Assembly: GCA_902789835.1 (NCBI GenBank)
Contig: CADAPN010000048.1
Span: 1 to 11,877 of the forward strand
Direction of reading: 5' to 3'
Origin: Oscillospiraceae bacterium
Lineage (GTDB): Bacteria; Bacillota_A; Clostridia; Oscillospirales; Oscillospiraceae
Length of the DNA: 11,877 bases
How positions within the stretch are numbered: the first letter of the stretch is position 1; the number at the start of each line of letters is the position of its first letter. The translations under genes and the position numbers were made by a program. A model generated the notes under the pieces. That model was not told where the DNA came from and ran no database searches. It saw only the letters and a program-made list of their open reading frames with translations. Positions 7,425 to 11,877 of this stretch are shown one piece after another.

Positions 7425-8621
7425 TCAGGCCTTCATCATCTCCGCACAGGCCTCGCCGAGGATCCTGACGCCCTTCTCGATGGCCTCGTCGGTGGAGTTG
7501 GAATAGTTGATGCGGAAGCTCGAGACATTCCGTTTATACTCATAGAACGGATCGCCCGGGCAGATCGCGACACCCTTCTCCAGCGCCTTGTAGTAGAGCT
7601 GCAGGGCGGACAGACCGTTCGGAAGCGTGACCCAGAGGAACATGCCGCCTTCGGTCGGGGTGAGCTCACAGCCCTGGGGCAGATACTTGTGCAGGCATTC
7701 GACCATGAAGTCGGACTTGGCTTTGTAAAGCGCCTTGATCTTGGAGATATGCTCGTCAACATCGTTGTCGGCGAGGTACTGGGCCAGGACCATCTGGCTG
7801 AAGATGTTGGTGTGCAGGTCGGCGGTGGACTTGTAGTTGAGAAGCTTGGCCTTCAGTTCCTTGTTGCGCACGCAGATCCAGCCGATGCGCATGCCCGGGG
7901 TGACGATCTTGGAGAAGGTGCCCAGCATGCAGCACTGCTCGCCCAGCTCCTTGCCAAAGCTGTCGGTGGCGGTGCCGGCAAAGCGGATCTCACGGTAGGG
8001 GTTGTCCTCCAGGAGGAGAACGTTGCTGTTCCTGATGATCTCGACCACCTTGTCGTGGACGTTCTGGGAATAGCTCAGGCCGGTGGGGTTCTGGAAGTTG
8101 GGAATGACATAGATGAACTTGGCGTCCGGATGGTTCTTGACGGTCTCGGCGAGCTCGTCACAGTCAATGCCGTCGGGATTCATGGTGACGGTCAGGACCT
8201 TCGGGTCAAACACATGGAAGGACTGCAGCGCCACCAGATAGGTCGGGTCTTCCACGATAACCTCGTCACCGGAGTTGATCATCACGGCGCCGATCATGGC
8301 CAGGGCCTGCTGGGAGCCGTTGGTGACGATGATGTCGTCCGGGCTCACATCACTCACACCCATGGTTTCATAGCGCTTGGCGATCCACTGACGCAGTGCG
8401 GGCCAGCCCTGGGTGGAGCTGTACTGCAGAGCGGTGACGCCGTTCTGCTCCAGAACCTTCTTTGTGGCAGCTTCCATTTCCGGAATGGGGAAGGAAACGG
8501 GGTTGGGAAGACCGCCGGCAAAGGAGATAATGTCGGGGGAAGCCGCTGCGGCCAGAATGGAGGCCGTAAACTCGCCCTGGAAGTCAGGTTTCATAATTCT
8601 GTCAGAAAGTTTCAGCTGCAT
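7425..8621 (-). CDS. PLP-dependent aminotransferase, class I fold (2-aminoadipate/MocR-domain-like)
   Basis: A 398-residue fold-type-I aminotransferase in the subgroup close to 2-aminoadipate/aromatic aminotransferases (LysN/Aro8-like) and the catalytic domain of MocR regulators, but with no DNA-binding extension. Visible features: SFAGGLPNPVSFP at 33-45, YSSTQGWPALRQWI at 67-80, TNGSQQAL at 100-107, NPTG with Asn178, the EDNPY strand with Asp206 and Tyr209, the Schiff-base lysine Lys238 in GTFSK, Arg245 in GMRIGW, and the substrate-carboxylate arginine Arg370 in FRINYS. All core residues are intact. It transfers an amino group to a 2-oxo acid in the cytosol; the amino-acid specificity is not readable. 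The start is set by AAGGAG at 8630-8635, 8 bases before the ATG. It is a single-gene unit, divergent from the small cysteine protein gene. Confidence 0.93.
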   Translation of the reverse strand: MQLKLSDRIMKPDFQGEFTASILAAAASPDIISFAGGLPNPVSFPIPEMEAATKKVLEQNGVTALQYSSTQGWPALRQWIAKRYETMGVSDVSPDDIIVTNGSQQALAMIGAVMINSGDEVIVEDPTYLVALQSFHVFDPKVLTVTMNPDGIDCDELAETVKNHPDAKFIYVIPNFQNPTGLSYSQNVHDKVVEIIRNSNVLLLEDNPYREIRFAGTATDSFGKELGEQCCMLGTFSKIVTPGMRIGWICVRNKELKAKLLNYKSTADLHTNIFSQMVLAQYLADNDVDEHISKIKALYKAKSDFMVECLHKYLPQGCELTPTEGGMFLWVTLPNGLSALQLYYKALEKGVAICPGDPFYEYKRNVSSFRINYSNSTDEAIEKGVRILGEACAEMMKA

Positions 8622-8694
8622 AATCCTATCTCCTTATTCGTTGTACGTTTTCTTCTGCACTTCGCCGCGATAGCGTAGGAAAGAAGTGATTGTT

Positions 8695-8703
8695 ATCATA
8701 GCA
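8695..8703 (-). promoter_or_regulatory. Extended -10 promoter of the aminotransferase gene
   Basis: On the minus strand TGC-TATGAT (8703-8695) matches an extended -10 element. The -35 region (about 8723-8718, TGGATT) is weak, as is usual for this promoter type. The predicted leader is about 65 bases. Confidence 0.45.
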
Positions 8704-8746
8704 AAAAAGCGGAAAAAAATCCATTGACAGATTGGAAATATTCTCC

Positions 8747-8776
8747 ATGACAAACGCCGCCCGAATATGGTATAAT
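8747..8776 (+). promoter_or_regulatory. Promoter of the C_GCAxxG_C_C gene
   Basis: A perfect TATAAT (8771-8776) lies 18 bases after ATGACA (8747-8752), which matches five of six consensus bases. The transcript should start near 8783, giving a leader of about 50 bases before ATG 8836. Confidence 0.7.
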
Positions 8777-8835
8777 TCATAAAAATTCATTCGATACCAC
8801 GAAATACGGGCAAAAGAATACGGGAGGACGAAACC

Positions 8836-9204
8836 ATGACAGTACGGGAAAAGGCACTCAGCCTGCATGCACAGGGATATAACTGTGCCCAGTCGGTCCT
8901 GATGGCAGAAGAGGCGTTCAGCGGCCTGGAGGAGAAGCAGGCGGCGGATGTGGCGGTCGGCTTCGGAGGCGGCGCGCGGTGCGGAGAGCTCTGCGGCGCA
9001 ATCTCCGGGGCGATCATGACCGCGGGGATGCATTATGGGGCGGAGAACCGCCCGAAAGCGGATGCATTTGACCGCGCGCTGACGGCGGCGTTCCGGGAAA
9101 AATTCGGCGCGCTGCGCTGTGCCGATCTGAAGGCGGCAAGAATTCCCTGCGACGATCTGATCGCCTTTGCAGCGGAAAAGACAGAAGAGCTGCTGGCGGA
9201 ATAA
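8836..9204 (+). CDS. C_GCAxxG_C_C family putative redox protein
   Basis: A 122-residue cytosolic protein of the C_GCAxxG_C_C family. The family pattern is visible as YNCAQSV (Cys17), the glycine-rich FGGGARCGELCGAISGAIM block (Cys49, Cys53), LRCADL (Cys95) and IPCDDLIAFAAE (Cys105). The family is described as putatively redox-active from its conserved cysteines and is common in anaerobes; its reaction is not established. The stretch between the last two cysteines looks shorter than in relatives I recall (about 140-150 residues in total), so this is a compact member. Cys49 may be extra relative to the family motif. The start is firm, with GGAGG at 8823-8827, 8 bases before the ATG, and a clear promoter. 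It is monocistronic, ending at a shared terminator. Confidence 0.85.
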   Translation: MTVREKALSLHAQGYNCAQSVLMAEEAFSGLEEKQAADVAVGFGGGARCGELCGAISGAIMTAGMHYGAENRPKADAFDRALTAAFREKFGALRCADLKAARIPCDDLIAFAAEKTEELLAE

Positions 9205-9210
9205 GGCAGG

Positions 9211-9234
9211 GGCCGGGGTAACAGGCGCCCGGCC
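9211..9234 (+). repeat. Small G+C-rich hairpin after the cysteine protein gene
   Basis: A 7-bp stem GGCCGGG/CCCGGCC (9211-9217 with 9228-9234) around a 10-base loop, just after the stop at 9204. It has no T run, so it is not a terminator alone. It may stabilise the mRNA end or be incidental. Confidence 0.4.
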
Positions 9235-9281
9235 GCTCAGAGCCGCGGCAGGCCCATGGCCCGGCGGAAGAGCGGGAAAAC

Positions 9282-9325
9282 GAAAAGAGACAGGGACTGT
9301 TTCATGACAGGTCCTGTCTCTTTTC
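9282..9325. terminator. Bidirectional terminator between cysteine protein and RyR-channel genes
   Basis: A 13-bp outer stem (9282-9294 with 9313-9325) and an inner CTGT/ACAG stem, with a small internal mismatch. The outer stem begins GAAAAG and ends CTTTTC, so both strands give Us after a G+C-containing core. It lies 24 bases beyond the channel gene stop and 77 bases after the cysteine protein stop. Confidence 0.7.
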
Positions 9326-9349
9326 AGTGCGCCCGGCTGCGGGCCGATC

Positions 9350-10873
9350 TCACAGCGTGAGTTTTCCCAGCAGTTCCCAGGCAAAGTCGTCCTTTTTCTT
9401 TTCCGCGGGCGGAAGCTCCTCGAAGGGGATCAGAAGCGGGTGAAGGCGCCGGCTGTTGTCCCGAACCGGGGCGTATTTCCAGTTGCACATCTGAGAAAAC
9501 CGCATCCAGCGCCGATGCTCCATCTCCTGAAAGAGTTCTTCGCGTTCAGGGTAGAGCTCCTTGTAGCGGGCATAAGCCCGGCGGCAGTCCGCTTCGCTGA
9601 GAGCCGTGAGGCTGTCGTCATCCAGCAGATAGCGGACCTTCACCAGCAGATGGTCCGCCGCGGCGATATTGGACTGGCGATGAAAGGCGCTCAGATCAGT
9701 CCAGGCTGTCGGGTGTTCGGAGCCTGCGTTATAGAGATCGTTCATCAGAACGGCCTGGCGATTGACGGCGTCTTTGAGGACAAATTCCGGCGTCAGGACT
9801 TCCTCCCGGCCGCCGAAGGACTCTACCCCCGGAACCGACTCGGAAAGACGGACGTGAACCCGCTCGGGGTGAACAAACCAGCGCTTTAAAAGCTCAAGCT
9901 GTGACAGATTCTCCGCATCGCTGTCGGCACAGAGAATGATCCGGTCTGCCTGCCGGATGAGTTCGGGGTCCGCCGTCCAGTCTTCCCCGTGAAAGAAGAC
10001 CCGGTCATCCGGGGCATCCTCCCGGGACAAAGCCCGGCAGAGCTCGTGATGGAGCGCCTGAAACTGCGCCGTATCCCGGAAAACATGGTAGCGGATATAA
10101 CGGCCGCGCTGGAAGATGTTGGTCAGCAGGGCCCGTTCAAGCAATGCGCTGCCGCAGCTTCCGCAGCCGATAAGGACGACCGCCGACTCTTCCCGGCTCA
10201 GGGGATGCGTCTGCCAGTAGAAGCGGCTCAGGGCGTCCTCCCGCTGAAACAGGTGCAGATTGCGGGGAATGTCCTCGGCGTCCGCATCGGACATGCAATA
10301 GATCGGCAGGCCGGTCTGCGCCGCTTTCAGCGCCAGAGAAAAGTTCCGCCAGGGGTCCTCGCCCATGAAGAAACAGGTAACGTTCTCCCGGCCGCGGAGC
10401 CTGCCGAGAAACAGCTCCGGCTGGATCTGCATCCGGACGGCTTCGATGCCGCTCTCCTCACCGGAGAGGAAGATGATCACGCAGCCGGGGACCTCCTGCC
10501 GGATGGCCTCCGCCAGGGTCACGGAATCGGCGTTTTCTTCCTCGAAGATATACCAGGGCCTGTGCCGCCGCCCCACAAGGCGGAGCTGAGGGATGAGGCG
10601 GCTTCCGATCAGGCGCAGTCCGATTCCGATCAGGGCCGTCAGAATGCCGATGCTGCAGAGGGCAAAAACAATGCCGATCAGCTTTCCGCCTGCGGTGACG
10701 GGGGTGACATCGCCGTAGCCGACCGTGGTCATGGTGACAAGAGAGTACCAGATTGCGTCGCCGAAGGAGGCAAAGCCGGGATTTCCCGCAGCACGCTCCA
10801 TGTGGTACAGCAGACCGAGCAGCAGCAGGTAGAGCGTGCATGCGCCGATCAGTATTTTGGAGTTCTTTTTCAT
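9350..10873 (-). CDS. Two-TM potassium channel with NAD-binding-like domains and C-terminal RyR-like domain
   Basis: A 507-residue predicted ligand-gated K+ channel. From the N-terminus: TM1 at about 6-24; a pore helix and intact K+ selectivity filter TVGYG at 50-54, followed by DVTP; TM2 at about 64-87; a first cytosolic domain (about 105-215) that resembles a TrkA-N/RCK fold but lacks the glycine loop, with YIFEEEN in its place; a second Rossmann-like domain beginning VVLIGCGSCGSALLE at 232-246 (GxGxxG present); and a C-terminal RyR-like domain at about 377-504. The last is recognised from the SNIAAADHL helix, the EMEHRRW motif at 450-456, WKYAPVRD near 465-472, and HPLLIPFEELP near 478-488. 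Tetramer assembly is expected from the family. The start is ATG 10873, with GGGTGAG just upstream. An in-frame ATG at 10921 overlaps the promoter -10 box and is unlikely to be used. What the cytosolic domains bind is unknown. Confidence 0.88.
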   Translation of the reverse strand: MKKNSKILIGACTLYLLLLGLLYHMERAAGNPGFASFGDAIWYSLVTMTTVGYGDVTPVTAGGKLIGIVFALCSIGILTALIGIGLRLIGSRLIPQLRLVGRRHRPWYIFEEENADSVTLAEAIRQEVPGCVIIFLSGEESGIEAVRMQIQPELFLGRLRGRENVTCFFMGEDPWRNFSLALKAAQTGLPIYCMSDADAEDIPRNLHLFQREDALSRFYWQTHPLSREESAVVLIGCGSCGSALLERALLTNIFQRGRYIRYHVFRDTAQFQALHHELCRALSREDAPDDRVFFHGEDWTADPELIRQADRIILCADSDAENLSQLELLKRWFVHPERVHVRLSESVPGVESFGGREEVLTPEFVLKDAVNRQAVLMNDLYNAGSEHPTAWTDLSAFHRQSNIAAADHLLVKVRYLLDDDSLTALSEADCRRAYARYKELYPEREELFQEMEHRRWMRFSQMCNWKYAPVRDNSRRLHPLLIPFEELPPAEKKKDDFAWELLGKLTL

Positions 10874-10919
10874 GTTCTCACCCTGAGTACGTACTCCCGT
10901 AAGGGATTCAAGTGCTTTC

Positions 10920-10948
10920 ATGATACTTCAATCCCCCTGTAAAGTCAA
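10920..10948 (-). promoter_or_regulatory. Promoter of the RyR-channel gene
   Basis: On the minus strand TTGACT (10948-10943) and TATCAT (10925-10920) are separated by exactly 17 bases. The predicted transcript start near 10913 lies inside the longer open frame. It therefore selects ATG 10873 as the real start, with a leader of about 40 bases. Confidence 0.65.
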
Positions 10949-10991
10949 CGCGCAATCCGGCCGAAGCCGTACCGGCAGGGATAGAGGCATG

Positions 10992-11019
10992 AAAAAACCC
11001 TCTCCTTTCGGAGAGGGTT
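10992..11019 (-). terminator. Intrinsic terminator of the flavoprotein gene
   Basis: On the minus strand a perfect 10-bp stem (11019-11010 with 11005-10996) around a GAAA tetraloop runs into six Ts (10997-10992). It lies 14 bases beyond the flavoprotein stop and separates that gene from the RyR-channel gene downstream on the same strand. Confidence 0.9.
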
Positions 11020-11033
11020 AGGTGTTATATGGA

Positions 11034-11877
11034 CTAGATTCTCATGCAGACGTCCCATGCACGCCAGATGACGGTGCGCAGGTTGCCGATGGCAACGCAG
11101 TCGCCGACGCGGTGGACATGTGCGCCCTTTTCACCGACCGGAGCCGGGACAAAGCCGATGCCGTTGATGACGGCGTCGCAGTCCTGCTTGAAGGTGCCGT
11201 CCGGGGTCTTGATCATGCAGTAGCCGTCGCCGATCTCGGTGATGGTGCTGTGCAGATAGACGGGAACCTTGTGATACTCCATGGCATCACGCAGGAAGGA
11301 GGTGTTGGCAAGGCAGGTGGCCTGTGCCGCAACCAGGTCGTTGCCGTACTCGACAATGACGGGGTGCTTGCCGGCGAGAACCAGGTCATAGGCCGCTTCG
11401 CAGGAGGACTGACCGCCGCCGAGGAAGACGATGGTGTCGCCCTCAACGCTCTGCTCACGCAGAAGCTCACGGAAGGAGTGGGTCTTTTCAAAGCCCTTGA
11501 TCTGCGGCATGGTTCTGGGAACGGAACCGGTGCAGACGATGATTTCGTCAAAGGCGCGCTTGATGGTGCCGAGGTCGTTGACTTCGGTGTTGAAGCGGAC
11601 TTCGATGTTGTAGCGCTTCAGCTCGTCTCTGTACCAGCGGAGCAGATCCTTGTCGTTCTCTTTGAAGGTCATGGCAGAGGCCGTCAGGAACAGACCGCCG
11701 AGCTGATCTTCCTTCTCGAAGATGACCGGGTTGTGTCCGCGCTTCTTCAGGACCAGCGCGCACTCCATACCGCCGACGCCGCCGCCGATGATGGCGACCT
11801 TCTTGGGCTTCTTGGTCGGGACGATCTTATAGCGGTTGTGCTGCATGGTGGGCGGGTTCAGAGCGCAGCGGCCGAGG
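11034..11877 (-). CDS. C-terminal part of an old-yellow-enzyme/enoate-reductase-type flavoprotein (5' end outside window)
   Basis: About 280 residues are visible; the frame stays open to the window edge. An internal ATG at 11846 should not be taken as the start, because the codons before it read GRCALNPPT, the end of the Cys-containing Fe-S loop typical of 2,4-dienoyl-CoA reductase, 2-enoate reductase and BaiCD/BaiH-like enzymes. Then come an FAD-binding motif (VAIIGGGVGGMECALVL), FEKEDQLGG, the CTGSVPR strand, and a second dinucleotide loop for NAD(P)H that is unusual: GGGQSSCEAA where GGGxxGxE is normal. The C-terminal FAD strand RVGDCVAIGNLR closes the domain. The whole enzyme would normally add an N-terminal FMN TIM barrel that reduces an alkene bond. 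The substrate is not readable. It is followed by a strong terminator. Confidence 0.87.
   Translation of the reverse strand, partial: LGRCALNPPTMQHNRYKIVPTKKPKKVAIIGGGVGGMECALVLKKRGHNPVIFEKEDQLGGLFLTASAMTFKENDKDLLRWYRDELKRYNIEVRFNTEVNDLGTIKRAFDEIIVCTGSVPRTMPQIKGFEKTHSFRELLREQSVEGDTIVFLGGGQSSCEAAYDLVLAGKHPVIVEYGNDLVAAQATCLANTSFLRDAMEYHKVPVYLHSTITEIGDGYCMIKTPDGTFKQDCDAVINGIGFVPAPVGEKGAHVHRVGDCVAIGNLRTVIWRAWDVCMRI

Noticed and set aside
7410..8678. A 422-codon plus-strand frame opposite the aminotransferase
   Set aside because: It mirrors a complete, motif-intact aminotransferase and has no ribosome site or recognisable domain.
11844..11846. ATG at 11846 as the start of a stand-alone FAD/NAD-dependent oxidoreductase
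   Set aside because: The frame continues upstream through GRCALNPPT, the Fe-S loop end of a larger flavoenzyme, to the window edge.

Overview
The window looks like chromosomal DNA from a G+C-rich anaerobic member of the Bacillota, most likely class Clostridia. This is inferred from gene content and signals, not from a marker gene. The indicators are a UPF0340/TIGR01440 protein, a Lin0512-family protein, a C_GCAxxG_C_C cysteine protein, an old-yellow-enzyme/enoate-reductase-type flavoprotein with an Fe-S-type loop, purine-rich Shine-Dalgarno sites, clear sigma-A-type promoters and strong intrinsic terminators. I see no mobile element, CRISPR array, tRNA or rRNA.

Layout. (1) Positions 1-116 probably hold the 3' end of an upstream gene. 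(2) Positions 113-2656 are a compact plus-strand cluster of four genes: a membrane-anchored alpha/beta hydrolase, a Lin0512-family protein, an RlmA-type 23S rRNA guanine-N1 methyltransferase, and a UPF0340 protein. The second and third overlap by 14 bases. The cluster ends in a set of stacked hairpins. (3) Positions 2819-5221 (minus) encode an 800-residue glycogen/alpha-glucan phosphorylase with its own TTGACG-17-TATACT promoter and its own terminator. (4) Diverging from it, 5464-7320 (plus) encodes a homodimer-type ABC exporter. Its promoter position and Shine-Dalgarno site argue for a GTG start at 5464, not the upstream ATG at 5353. (5) Positions 7425-8621 (minus) encode a fold-type-I PLP aminotransferase. 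(6) Positions 8836-9204 (plus) encode a small C_GCAxxG_C_C-type cysteine protein, divergent from the aminotransferase. (7) Positions 9350-10873 (minus) encode a two-TM potassium channel fused to NAD-binding-like cytosolic domains and a C-terminal RyR-like domain. (8) From 11034 to the window edge (minus) lies the C-terminal dinucleotide-binding half of an old-yellow-enzyme-type flavoprotein.

Apart from the first cluster, each gene appears to be its own transcription unit. Three convergent junctions carry long hairpins flanked by A and T runs that can terminate in both directions. Glycogen phosphorylase is ordinary carbon-store metabolism, and the aminotransferase and flavoprotein are ordinary anaerobic metabolism. 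The most unusual gene is the potassium channel with a RyR-like C-terminus: a single-protein candidate for a ligand-gated K+ channel, possibly sensing a nucleotide-type signal. No partner enzyme that would make such a ligand is visible in the window.
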